Below, one piece after another: positions 39,078 through 47,023 of a stretch of DNA of 64,000 nt (position 1 is its first letter; every line of letters begins with the position of its first letter). The stretch is from Bacteroidales bacterium (GTDB taxonomy: Bacteria > Bacteroidota > Bacteroidia > Bacteroidales > P3). A program made the position numbers and the translations under genes. The DNA is taken from NCBI GenBank assembly GCA_017940465.1, contig JAGAYN010000017.1, positions 57,503 through 121,502 of the forward strand, read 5' to 3'. The notes under the pieces were generated by a model. It was not told the DNA's origin. It made no database searches and saw nothing but the letters and a program-made list of their open reading frames with translations.

Positions 39078-40142
39078 CTATAAATCGTCAATTGCTCGTT
39101 TGTCATTAGAAATAGATGTTGCACCATCGATATAATGTAACGACACGTAAAATCTATGCTGATAGTCCACATTGATGTGGCTAATGATAACTGTTATTAT
39201 TCCGCCTGTAACATAGAAATGTGTTTCATACTTATATTTGTCCTGCTTTAGCAATGACATGATTTTGAACTCTGATTTAGGCTGTTTTGATGCATCGAAC
39301 CCCTCTTCACACACAATGGGCTCTCCGTATTTCTCCTTCAGCATATCTTTTATTTTGGTGTAATTGTTGAACAAATACTCCCATTTAGTTTGGTCAGGGA
39401 AAGAAATGTATACTGCCCTCACAGCATCTTCATATTCCGCAGAGCCAACATATATTGTGCAATTTGTATAACCAGCAAAAGACCCAGTGAAAACGTGATA
39501 GCCTTGCATTTCGGTTATGAACTTGTACCCCTGCTTTTCGAGATTCCACGCAAACTCTTTGACGGGACCACCAAGCGAGATGCCTTTAAATTTGATATGA
39601 GGCATATTGGTTGTAACGTAACCAATCGTCAGATACGACACTATTACAGCATTCTCTCCGCTTTTCAAATGAGTAATACTCATTGCCACTCCACCAACAT
39701 CTGGTGTAAACCAATAACATTGATACTGACATTTGCCGTCATTGACAGCCTCATACTTCTGGGCAGCAGTCTGTGGTTCTGTACGTATGTCGAACGATTC
39801 CTCATCTTTTGTAGGTTCTCCAAATTCATTTCGGAGTTTATTCTTCATGCTGATATATTTTGCATACAAGAATGCCCAACTGTCATCGGGGAATAGGATA
39901 ACGTTTACACCTTTCAGCGCACCATTTTCCTCAATGTGCTGCAGAATACAAGGCTCACCATAGAACATACCACCCAATGCCGAGTCCGCGTCATCCGGCA
40001 CATAATTAAACCCTTTCTGCAAAAGTTCTCTTGAGAAACCAACCTTGCTCCCTTTTATCGGAACCCCAAGGAACGTCAATTCTTGGCAGTAGGAATTGGC
40101 CGTAAGCAATAATACAAATGCAAATAGTACTGTTCTCTTCAT
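39078..40142 (-). CDS. Secreted protein with two internal repeats, unknown function
   Basis: Protein of 354 residues. Signal peptide 'VLFAFVLLLTANSYCQ'. The mature chain seems to be two related halves: 'LTFLGVPIKGSKVGFSRELL' with 'GFNYVPDD' in the first, and 'IKFKGISLGGPVKEFAWNLE' with 'GYKFITEM' in the second, each followed by a 'YGEP/EFGEPT' segment and a Phe/Tyr-rich strand region. No family recognised. AT-rich, leftward, 2 nt downstream of a DUF3820-like gene and 44 nt upstream of nifJ, so nifJ may be read from the same transcript. Confidence 0.65.
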   Translation of the reverse strand: MKRTVLFAFVLLLTANSYCQELTFLGVPIKGSKVGFSRELLQKGFNYVPDDADSALGGMFYGEPCILQHIEENGALKGVNVILFPDDSWAFLYAKYISMKNKLRNEFGEPTKDEESFDIRTEPQTAAQKYEAVNDGKCQYQCYWFTPDVGGVAMSITHLKSGENAVIVSYLTIGYVTTNMPHIKFKGISLGGPVKEFAWNLEKQGYKFITEMQGYHVFTGSFAGYTNCTIYVGSAEYEDAVRAVYISFPDQTKWEYLFNNYTKIKDMLKEKYGEPIVCEEGFDASKQPKSEFKIMSLLKQDKYKYETHFYVTGGIITVIISHINVDYQHRFYVSLHYIDGATSISNDKRAIDDL

Positions 40143-40144
40143 AT

Positions 40145-40669
40145 CTATAATTGTAGTTTGTAATCTTTTACATTGTTGACTACCCAGTCAATATACGACT
40201 TATCTGTTTCTATTACTTCTCGCAGGACCCTTCCTTTGTATTTGCCGAAAGGCATTGCATCGTCTAGTTGTATGATTTTCATTGTCGGATGGGAGTCTCC
40301 AGTCTGACGATATGTGCTGTGGCATAAGTCCTTTGCATCTTGATATTTCTCCACCTCTTCTTTAGGCATTCCCGGGATATCTATTAAACACCATTCGCCG
40401 CAACCAGCACAAGGTATTGTTTCCCTTCCATTAAAATATTCTTTCTGCATTTCCTCATTTCTTTCCCCATTATAGAGCAAATATCCCCAGGCATATCCAT
40501 ATTTCCCTTTGGAGAAGACTCGCGTAACCATATAGGTTACACCTTCTTGACTATATCTATATTCAACATTATTAGAACCTTTGAGACCCCATGGAGAACG
40601 CTTTACCTGGAACGGTACTCGTTTACCAATTTCATAGTAGATGTTGAATATGTTATCTCTTGGATACAT
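40145..40669 (-). CDS. DUF3820-like protein (ExoX C-terminal-type motif)
   Basis: Protein of 174 residues. The C-terminus 'MPFGKYKGRVLREVIETDKS' then 'YIDWVVNN' matches the 'fGKykG..l.eI...dp.Yl.Wl' motif of DUF3820 and of exodeoxyribonuclease X C-termini. A central 'CAGCGEWCLID' gives three closely spaced cysteines that could bind zinc. The N-terminal part is unassigned. Co-directional with its neighbours (2-nt gap to the downstream gene, 20 nt from the upstream BRO gene). Confidence 0.5.
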   Translation of the reverse strand: MYPRDNIFNIYYEIGKRVPFQVKRSPWGLKGSNNVEYRYSQEGVTYMVTRVFSKGKYGYAWGYLLYNGERNEEMQKEYFNGRETIPCAGCGEWCLIDIPGMPKEEVEKYQDAKDLCHSTYRQTGDSHPTMKIIQLDDAMPFGKYKGRVLREVIETDKSYIDWVVNNVKDYKLQL

Positions 40670-40689
40670 TGTGTTTTTTCAGCATTTTA

Positions 40690-41682
40690 CTATTCCCTAC
40701 TTCTTTCTTCGCGGCTATTTAGCTCTATTTGTCTCGCTTCTTCCATGGTGGTATCAAGGGCTAACTTGTCTTGGGCGTTGAGGGGGCTGACGACGGGTTG
40801 GCCGGTGCGTTGCTCTATCTCGCGGCGGGCGGAGCCTGCTACATTGCCGCCCTCAATGGCAATGTTTCTGCTTTCAGAGAAGGTCTCGGGCTGACGGCTG
40901 CGGGAGATGGCGGTGGTTTTTGTTCTCCGCTTCGCTATCGAAAGCTCCACTGGAACTTTCTTCACTTCGGCTAACATATTTAGCACTAACTCAAGATTGG
41001 TCATATTGTCACGCAGGTTCTCTTTTTTCAATCCTTTCACCTCTTTGTAATCACGCACCGAAAGGCCGCTCCACGCACGGGTCATCTCATTGGTCAGTAT
41101 GGCATAGTCGCGTTCCTGGTCGATGCCGCGTGCTTTGACTTCGTCTTCCTCCTTCCAGTTCGGCAAAACTCGAACCAGTTCGGTTTTGCACTCACCTTGC
41201 AGTCGGTCCAACTCGTCAGTCAACTCCTTGCGCATCTCGATGGATTGCAGCCGCTGGTTAATCCACCCTTCACTGTAGCCTTTGGCACGGTAGAAGTCGG
41301 CACCACGCACGATAGCACGTTCCGGGTCGGCGATTTCGTCCAGACGCTCCGCACCCACCTGTGTCAACCATTGCTTGAAAGGCTCAGCCTCGGGCGAGGG
41401 AATGGACTGTATGATACGCAGAAGTTGTTTTGTATCAGCCACATCAGTCAGTCGCATCTTGCCATCAGGGGTCCGCATTTTCAACTGGTTACAATTTGTA
41501 ACCGTTTCATTTCCCTCCTTTGACATCCTGTGTTTTAGCACCTTCCAGTAGTTACGCGCCAACTGGTAGCCGTTATCTGTCAGCACCGCCACCACGTCTA
41601 CCACCGAGAAGTACCACTCCTCTTGCTCCGCGTCCCAGTGTGTACGCACCCTCTTGTCTTGGAATATCTGAACCTTCTCCAT
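40690..41682 (-). CDS. BRO-N domain protein (phage antirepressor-like)
   Basis: Protein of 330 residues from the ATG at 41682; upstream in-frame sequence belongs to the nifJ remnant. The N-terminal BRO-N domain shows 'VRTHWDAEQEEWYFSVVDVV' and 'LTDNGYQLARNYWKVLKHRM', then 'LTDVADTKQLLRIIQSIPSP' with 'FKQWLTQVG'. BRO-N DNA-binding domains occur in phage antirepressors and chromosomal homologues widespread in Bacteroidales. The C-terminal half is helical and charged ('MEEARQIELNSREERSRE'). It is the first gene inside the proposed nifJ-splitting island. Confidence 0.75.
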   Translation of the reverse strand: MEKVQIFQDKRVRTHWDAEQEEWYFSVVDVVAVLTDNGYQLARNYWKVLKHRMSKEGNETVTNCNQLKMRTPDGKMRLTDVADTKQLLRIIQSIPSPEAEPFKQWLTQVGAERLDEIADPERAIVRGADFYRAKGYSEGWINQRLQSIEMRKELTDELDRLQGECKTELVRVLPNWKEEDEVKARGIDQERDYAILTNEMTRAWSGLSVRDYKEVKGLKKENLRDNMTNLELVLNMLAEVKKVPVELSIAKRRTKTTAISRSRQPETFSESRNIAIEGGNVAGSARREIEQRTGQPVVSPLNAQDKLALDTTMEEARQIELNSREERSRE

Positions 41683-41713
41683 ATTATTTGTCGTTATAAA
41701 GCAAAAAGGCAAA

Positions 41714-41913
41714 TCAAGACATGTACTCCGCCATCGGGCTGCTCGGGGTGATGGGGTGGATGGCCGCAACCTCGCTGTGGTATGCCGTTGGCTCAGCCGA
41801 CAACATATAGGTTACGTGGGCCGCTGAACAGTTGTTCCCTGCAATGATATTAATCCTATGGTGTTTGCCAGCACACCAACCGTTGCATGTCATGATTTTT
41901 TTTCTTTTGCCAT
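41714..41913 (-). pseudogene. 5' remnant of nifJ
   Basis: On the minus strand ATGGCAAAAGAAAAAAAATC aligns with the nifJ start, then loses one base and continues in frame from 41893: 'NNCSAAHVTYML', then 'SEVAAIHPITPSSPMAEYM', matching nifJ 'GNCAAAHVAYMF' and 'SEVAAIYPITPSSPMAEYI'. Two extra segments (after 'MTCNG' and after 'MLSAE') break the alignment, and a TGA follows at 41714. The homology ends at about 41720, 40 codons into the gene. It is preceded by the same 20-bp leader as the intact gene. Not functional. Confidence 0.85.
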
Positions 41914-41933
41914 TTTCTTTGAACGTTTAAGGA

Positions 41934-42725
41934 TTAATTATTGTGATTTATCATCTCTTTCATTTCGTCAATTGTGTAGGGGGGAGTCTTTCTGTGCAGC
42001 ATCGCGTGGCAATTCGGGCATACGGGGACCAGGTCTTTCTGGAAATCAATCTGATAGGCCTTTCCGATAGCCGAGAGCGGTATCATGTGGTGGATGTGTA
42101 TGAAACCATGACCTGCTGCACCGTATTTTTTCCCAAAATCCATGCCGCAGACGAAACATGTGCATCCCTTCAGTGCAATGCATTTCTTTCTCGCCTCGGC
42201 GCTCCTCTCATAACGGTTGACATATACCCGGCTTGCATGTCCTTCCCACAGGTCCTTTTCGTCAACCTCGTTTGGGAAGATGCCGTCCATGTTGCCTCTG
42301 TAGGGATTAAGGCCGAGAATGTTCAGGACCCAGTCCCATTTCGTATAACCGGTAGCCTCCCTGTTCTTTCTTTCCACAAACGCCTGCTTCTCGCTGCTGT
42401 CCATCCCGGCGTATTCGGGGCATGCGAACTGGAAGCCTTCAGACGGCAGTGCGGACGACATTGGGGTGCACAGTCCATTGAGTGTCGGTATCGGTTCGTG
42501 GGTGGCTTTCTCCACTTCGGTCAGGACTCGCACCACGTATTCCAGCTGCTTCCCTATGCCCGAGTATTGCCGGTGGCCGAACAATTCATATGTCAGATCG
42601 CCGTATGTATGGGTGGTCTCGCCATGCTGGGCCCAGTAGACAAGTATTGGTATTATTTTCCGGATATGTTGTCTCGACTTTTCGCCGTTACATACGTTGT
42701 CAATGATTTTGCTGTAGTTCTCCAT
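41934..42725 (-). CDS. HNH endonuclease
   Basis: Protein of 263 residues. The C-terminal HNH domain has a zinc pair 'CTCFVCGMDFG', the core 'HIHHMIPLS' and 'DLVPVCPNCHAMLHR', i.e. His-His...Asn...His with the second CxxC, as in McrA-type nucleases. The N-terminal 150 residues ('ILVYWAQHGETTHTYGDLTY') are unassigned and may bind DNA. Its last codons and stop (41934) lie inside the 20-bp leader of the nifJ remnant, so it was the upstream neighbour of the resident nifJ. A good promoter lies at 42867-42897. Restriction or mobile-element role possible. Confidence 0.85.
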   Translation of the reverse strand: MENYSKIIDNVCNGEKSRQHIRKIIPILVYWAQHGETTHTYGDLTYELFGHRQYSGIGKQLEYVVRVLTEVEKATHEPIPTLNGLCTPMSSALPSEGFQFACPEYAGMDSSEKQAFVERKNREATGYTKWDWVLNILGLNPYRGNMDGIFPNEVDEKDLWEGHASRVYVNRYERSAEARKKCIALKGCTCFVCGMDFGKKYGAAGHGFIHIHHMIPLSAIGKAYQIDFQKDLVPVCPNCHAMLHRKTPPYTIDEMKEMINHNN

Positions 42726-42859
42726 GCTCTGTCGTATTATCGTGTTCCTTGTCGCAGGCGGAAGCCATTTCCAGGTCGCAATACCTGTCCTTTGTTTTCT
42801 GTTGTTGTCTTATAAATGTTTGTAGGTTAGAGTTTTGTTGTTTATTTTTGTCTTATTAT

Positions 42860-43190
42860 GAGGGTACAAATATAATAATATTTGCCGAGATGGCAAAAAA
42901 TATTTTGCCGATTTCTTGCCGCGGTGAAACAAAATCGGGATTTTTGCGTTATGTAATGTGGGGTATGCGGGGCGGTCGTTCGCTCCGTTTTGCAATCCAT
43001 TGAGTTTCAGTCTGGTGCCGGATGGCGGGTTAAAGAACAGTTAAGGAACAGTTAAAGAACAGTTAAAGAACAGCCGTGGATGATACCTAGGGAATACCTG
43101 GGGATGCCTGCCGGGTGGTTGGCGGGTGCCTGCGGGATGCGAGGGGGATGGCTAGTGGATGCGGCGCAGGAGCGGCGAGTGGGCGGGTCC
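42860..43190. repeat. Dispersed intergenic repeat, copy B (four 11-nt units)
   Basis: From about 42860 to 43080 nearly identical to copy C (44745-44925) and, from 42910, similar to copy D (53178 onward). Order: promoter (leftward), 'GTGAAACAAAATCGG', 'TTTTTGCGTTATGTAATG', 'GATGGCGG', then four 11-nt units GTTAA(A/G)GAACA at 43029-43072, then short 'GGAATACCTG' units, then at 43152-43187 the last 11 codons of a YiiX-like gene ('AHSPLLRRIH' stop, leftward), as in copy D. The rest of the 43191-43437 gap shows a leftward start-less frame ending at 43331 ('LYEVPESREAIERLIGE'), perhaps a gene scrap. Confidence 0.75.
42867..42897 (-). promoter_or_regulatory. Promoter of the HNH gene (-33/-7)
   Basis: Read leftward: TTTG (42894-42897), 19-nt spacer, TATATTTG (42867-42874). 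Perfect Bacteroidota consensus. The leader to the HNH start (42725) is about 135 nt. Confidence 0.6.
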
Positions 43191-43437
43191 AGACGTGTCT
43201 TTGTCCGCCAGGCTGCTCCGGCCGCTACAGATGATGTCGGTCATATCCATCGCGGAGAACGGCTATTGCCTGGTATCCGTATCCCGTGTTGCGCGCATTC
43301 GGGCGCTATACTGCCTGTTTTTGTGTCTCATTATTCTCCAATAAGGCGTTCTATTGCTTCCCTGCTCTCAGGTACTTCGTATAACACTTGTTTCAGAATT
43401 CCTTTATCGCATAAAAGTTTAAGGATTAATATGAAAT

Positions 43438-43629
43438 CTATGGATTAACGCTATAGTTGTATATTATGCTCGTTACAGTAATTTTCGATTGCCTCGTCAT
43501 TGGTGAGTATCTCGTCGCACACTTCTCTTGCATCCATTTTGATAAATGCCTATTCCGATCAAACGTAATTTGTCTAAGGTTGGCCAGCGAATAATTAATT
43601 TGGGCAGGCGTTAAATATTGCTTATTCAT
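43438..43629 (-). CDS. Small ORF after the aspartic-protease-like gene, doubtful
   Basis: A 63-codon frame whose ATG overlaps the stop of the preceding gene (ATGA at 43626-43629). It has no recognisable domain. In a second frame of the same stretch, 43451-43537 reads a protein-like end 'MDAREVCDEILTNDEAIENY', which looks more natural than the 63-codon product. A one-base indel may therefore have broken a single small gene here. Confidence 0.25.
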   Translation of the reverse strand: MNKQYLTPAQINYSLANLRQITFDRNRHLSKWMQEKCATRYSPMTRQSKITVTSIIYNYSVNP

Positions 43630-44591
43630 GATTCGTTCCGTTTCAAATACAGCATATTGTTTTTATAATCGAAGATGACATTGAAGTGGCGGAGAAAGTC
43701 GGTGCCGAGGATGATGTCGGTGTAGAGTCCCGACATATCCATAACATTATTTGGCTCTCTCGCAACAACGCGCCTGTTCTCCCTGCGGATAGCAGGAAAG
43801 TTCACACTGTCGATGGCCATTCCTATTTCATTCAGGATCAGCCATGATAGAGAAGAGGTGTCTATTTGGCTAAAGTGCTGGTCAATTCGCTTCAGGAATG
43901 ATGCCGTGTCGAAAATAGTACAAGGAGCCCCCAAATCCAAGAATACAAATGCTTCTATTGGGCTGCCATCTTTCTGTTTAAATCCATCAACCTTGATGTT
44001 TCTTTGTCGGGGGCATCCAGGTTTATCGATAGTGTAAATTGTCGGTATTGCCACATATTGATCAATTGCTGGCGGAAGTCGATCTCCCCATGTCATTAAT
44101 TCGTGTTGGATATCTACTTCCACAACGTATTTCTCAAAGAAATCACGTCCAATAACCGCCTTTGTGGATTTCTTGGCTGCAATTTGATGCCATGGGGTTA
44201 TAAAAAATGTGTCTAAATGTAATACTGTGTTTCCTATCTTCATATATAAATTGTTTGTCTTGCCTGTTACCCAAGTGTATTCTTGTATATTGTTTCGGGT
44301 AATGCTGTCTAAAACAATGTACGATAAATTCAGGATTGGAAGTATTTCTGGAGAGAGGGTAGAATAATAGAAACCATTATCAATTAGCACCGTATCGAGA
44401 AATATACCGTTTATTTCAGCATTGCAATAGATTGAACTGTCCCCCCGAAAGAAAGGATTCATATCACGATCCGAATCATATACTATTTTGACTGTATCGG
44501 AGAATGGGACGTCAGATCCACGCGTATTTGGAGAAGAGTGGCAAGAAAGAACCAACAGCAGAAAAGGAATCAAAAGAAGTTGCTTTTTCAT
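43626..44591 (-). CDS. Lipoprotein with degenerate clan AA aspartic-protease fold
   Basis: Protein of 321 residues from the ATG at 44591, chosen because it starts a lipoprotein signal peptide ('KKQLLLIPFLLLVLSCHSS', lipobox Cys). Two retropepsin-like halves are visible: 'DTVLIDNGFYYSTLSPEI' and 'EAFVFLDLGAPCTIFDTASF'. Family-typical ends are 'KAVIGRDFFEKYVVEVD' and 'DIILGTDFLRHFNVIFDYKN'. In active enzymes the first motif is DTG/DSG; here it is DNG and DLG, so proteolysis is doubtful. It has its own promoter (44748-44778), embedded in repeat copy C. Confidence 0.7.
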   Translation of the reverse strand: MKKQLLLIPFLLLVLSCHSSPNTRGSDVPFSDTVKIVYDSDRDMNPFFRGDSSIYCNAEINGIFLDTVLIDNGFYYSTLSPEILPILNLSYIVLDSITRNNIQEYTWVTGKTNNLYMKIGNTVLHLDTFFITPWHQIAAKKSTKAVIGRDFFEKYVVEVDIQHELMTWGDRLPPAIDQYVAIPTIYTIDKPGCPRQRNIKVDGFKQKDGSPIEAFVFLDLGAPCTIFDTASFLKRIDQHFSQIDTSSLSWLILNEIGMAIDSVNFPAIRRENRRVVAREPNNVMDMSGLYTDIILGTDFLRHFNVIFDYKNNMLYLKRNES

Positions 44592-44744
44592 GTTCCCATT
44601 CCTTGATAATGACCTTCGCCTCCGGTGATTTGGTTCTTCTTCGGAGTACGGAACGGTTGTTTTTATGTCTAGACTTGCGGGTTTCATGCTTGATTAAATG
44701 GCTGTGGATTAATGTCTTGGCGTTTGTTTTTGTCTTGTTGTGTG

Positions 44745-45010
44745 GTACAAATATAATAATATTTGCCGAGGTGACAAAAAATATTTTGCCGATTTCTTGC
44801 CGCGGTGAAACAAAATCGGGGTTTTTGCGTTATATAATGTGGGGTGTTCGGGGCGATTTTTGCCCCGTTTTTCAATTCCTTGATTTTCAGTCTTGTGCCA
44901 GATGGAGGGTTAAAGAACAGCATAGGAGGATATATAGGGAATACCTAGGAAATACCTGTGGGAAGCCTGCTGGGTGGTTGCTGGGTGGTTGCTGGGTACT
45001 TGCAGGATGG
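44745..45010. repeat. Dispersed intergenic repeat, copy C (one 11-nt unit)
   Basis: Near-identical to copy B over about 170 nt, including the promoter, 'GTGAAACAAAATCGG', 'TTTTTGCGTTATATAATG' and 'GATGGAGG'. Only one GTTAAAGAACA unit remains (44909-44919), followed by 'GGAATACCTAGGAAATACCT' units and 'GCTGGGTGGTT' repeats. The gap continues to 45112 with nothing else seen. Confidence 0.75.
44748..44778 (-). promoter_or_regulatory. Promoter of the aspartic-protease-like lipoprotein gene
   Basis: Read leftward: TTTG (44775-44778), 19-nt spacer, TATATTTG (44748-44755). Identical to the HNH promoter apart from two spacer bases; the whole promoter is part of the repeated sequence. Confidence 0.6.
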
Positions 45011-45112
45011 TTGGATGTAAGACGTAAAGGCAGGCAAGTAATAGCCACAAAGCCGATTAAAACAAAAAATAAGCATATACAATTAAATAGTGCTACAACT
45101 CGTTTTCATAAC

Positions 45113-45445
45113 ATGAAAAAGTTTTTTTATGTTATAATAATATGTTGTATTGTTGTTGCATGCAATACAAAACCTACTGTCGGAAACAATGATAGTATTG
45201 AATTTCTAACAGACTTTATAGAAGGTCCTTTTGATTTTCATACTTATGTAGATGGCAATGGCGATACCCATCGTCATTATTTTCGGCGGTTGTTTAATGA
45301 GGAGGGCACTTTATCTCTTTGGTATTGGGAAGATGATAAAGGAAATCGATGGGCTTCTGTATATTGGGCAGTTGATGAAAATGTTACTTTTCATGAACTT
45401 GATTTTGCTGCTATGGATACTATTCATAATGTAAAATTTAGGTAA
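45113..45445 (+). CDS. Small lipoprotein, unknown function
   Basis: Protein of 110 residues. Starts at the ATG of 'MKKFFYVIIICCIVVACN', a lipoprotein signal with lipobox Cys17; the frame is open far upstream but only this start makes an export signal. The mature part is acidic and aromatic ('GNGDTHRHYFRRLFNEEGT', 'LSLWYWEDDKGNRWASVYW'). No family recognised. AT-rich and alone, with a terminator directly downstream. Confidence 0.6.
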   Translation: MKKFFYVIIICCIVVACNTKPTVGNNDSIEFLTDFIEGPFDFHTYVDGNGDTHRHYFRRLFNEEGTLSLWYWEDDKGNRWASVYWAVDENVTFHELDFAAMDTIHNVKFR

Positions 45446-45461
45446 TCTTCAGTCCACCTAT

Positions 45462-45498
45462 AAAATAAAACAGCCGCAGCGGGGAACCGATGCGGCTG
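45462..45498. terminator. Bidirectional terminator
   Basis: Inverted repeat CAGCCGCA (45471-45478) / TGCGGCTG (45491-45498) with an A-rich left flank that gives a T-rich end to leftward transcripts. Separates the small lipoprotein gene from the leftward TIGR02452 remnant. Confidence 0.6.
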
Positions 45499-45517
45499 TA
45501 GGTTGATAAATGGTCGC

Positions 45518-46170
45518 TTATTTGCAGAACTCGTTGTAGAAGGGTAGGTAGTTGCCTTCGGAGTTGTGTTCTTTCCTGGAGTTGTGGTCTTCGAGTATGG
45601 CGAAGAGCAGAAGCTTGTACTGATTAAGGAACTCCGGTTCTTCTATCACCTTGTGGAACAGGGTGGCAATATGCTTGGGTGGGTTCCTGAAGGCGCCACA
45701 GCCCAGGGCCCCCAGCACGAGGGCATCGTGGCCGTTCGCCAACCCGATGCGGAAGATGGTGCGGATCTTGTTCTTGATAGGCTCTCCTCAATCATCCCTT
45801 CCGGTGTCAGCGCTGGCCGGTTTATGCCGGCGACAGCGATAAAGTCCATCTGGAACGGCTGCTGCAACAGTGCATATCCTTCGCGTTCACTTGCGCGGAA
45901 GACTGTGGCCTCTTTCGTGTAGACACCACCGAAGTTCCTGTCCAGCGGGTACTGGTGGATTGATTTCCTTACTCCATACTGGCGAGCAAACGGCGCAAAC
46001 TGGTACATGGATTGGAACAGGTTGCTGCGGCGGAACAGGTTCTGCTCCTGCGCACCGGCACCGTCAATGACGCCGCCGCCAGGAGTTCTCCGGCTCGCCA
46101 TATTCAGCACGGCCACATTGAAACCTTCTTGCTGGAGCAGCGGTCGCGGTTCAGGGCGATGATACAGTTT
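45518..46170 (-). pseudogene. Frameshifted, 5'-truncated TIGR02452 (macrodomain/PARG-like) gene
   Basis: Three adjacent frames together spell a TIGR02452 protein. N-part 'NCIIALNRDRCSS' (about 46130-46170); middle 'GFNVAVLNMASRRTPGGGV' with 'AQEQNLFRRSNLF' and 'FGGVYTKEATVFRASE'; C-part 'IRTIFRIGLANGHDALVL' then 'GALGCGAFRNPPKHIATLF'. Frame changes fall near 46130 and 45780 (a missing base just before CTATCAAGAACAAG). The 'ASRRTPGGGV' loop and 'GALGCGAF' are the ADP-ribose-binding signatures. The gene's beginning is missing: at about 46165 the sequence passes into a rightward gene fragment. Confidence 0.75.
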
Positions 46171-46642
46171 GCCTCGCCGGCGACGCCGGTGCTGCGTGTG
46201 GGGCTGCGGCAACGGGCGCAGCAGCTGGGGATGACAGAGGGGAATGTCTTTCTGAAGATGAATCATGGATTGTTTGGTGATAAAAGTGTTAGAAATGTTC
46301 AGGATGCTCAGGATAATCGGAATGTCCGGATATTCTATTCGGGGTTGCGCTTCTCACGTGGGGGCTATGCGGCACCGCAGGCGCCGCAATATGCTGTCGA
46401 TGAGGGCGGTGTGCTGCGCGTCCGGTGGGGCGCCGAGGGTGGCCGCCTGGCGGACACCGTCCACCTCTACATCTACTGCCCTGCCGCGGGCACGGGCATC
46501 GCGGCGGCCGCGCCGCGCGGCCGCAGGGGCTTGCAGCTGCTCCTCCCAGACGCCTTTGCAGGCCAGGCGCTGCACCTCTGGGCTTTCGCCGAGGGGGTTG
46601 GCGGTAATGTTTCCAACACACAATATATCAATACAATAACCG
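46159..46642 (+). pseudogene. 5'-truncated DUF6266-like gene fragment
   Basis: Rightward frame encoding 'TPVLRVGLRQRAQQLGMTEG', 'VFLKMNHGLF', 'NVRIFYSGLRFSRGGYAAP' and the C-terminal 'LHLWAFAEGVGGNVSNTQYI'. The end is typical of the DUF6266 proteins of Bacteroidota. The N-terminal part of the family is absent and the frame instead runs antisense through the TIGR02452 remnant. No stop follows the conserved end; the frame runs on over the next gene start, so the 3' end is also damaged. Confidence 0.45.
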
Positions 46643-47023
46643 ATGAAAGCGAAGAAGACGCTCTACATAGCGCTGGGGCTGCTGGCCGTGGCGCTGGGGA
46701 CGCTGGGCGTGGTGGTGCCGGGTCTGCCGACGACCCCGTTCATGCTGCTGGCCTCGTGGCTGTTCGTGCGCAGCTCGCCACGCCTCCAGGCCTGGCTGCT
46801 GCGGTCGTGGATGGGTAAGTATGTGCGTGGCTATCAGCGCCGCGGCGGCATGACGCGGGCGCAGAAAGCCGGCGCCATCGGCATGATGGCCGCCATGGTG
46901 GCGCTGTCCACCCTGGTGTTCATCCCGCCGGGCTCCGTGGCGCGCATCATCGTCCCCGTGGCCGGCCTCGCCGGTGCCTTGACCGTGGCCTTCGCCGTGC
47001 CCACGGGCAAGGACGAGGACTAG
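46643..47023 (+). CDS. DUF454 (YbaN-like) inner-membrane protein
   Basis: Protein of 126 residues with three to four TM helices. The DUF454 signature is clear: 'LGTLGVVVPGLPTTPFMLLA' (here 'GVVVPGLPTTPF'), then 'SWLFVRSSPRLQAWLLRS' and 'GYQRRGGMTRAQK'. Function unknown; E. coli YbaN is the reference member. GC-rich. Its stop shares CTAG (47020-47023) with the stop of the leftward adhesin-like gene. Confidence 0.85.
   Translation: MKAKKTLYIALGLLAVALGTLGVVVPGLPTTPFMLLASWLFVRSSPRLQAWLLRSWMGKYVRGYQRRGGMTRAQKAGAIGMMAAMVALSTLVFIPPGSVARIIVPVAGLAGALTVAFAVPTGKDED

Noticed and set aside
46012-46158. Upstream extension of the DUF6266-like frame
   Set aside because: This part is antisense to well-conserved TIGR02452 sequence, so it is not part of the DUF6266-like gene.
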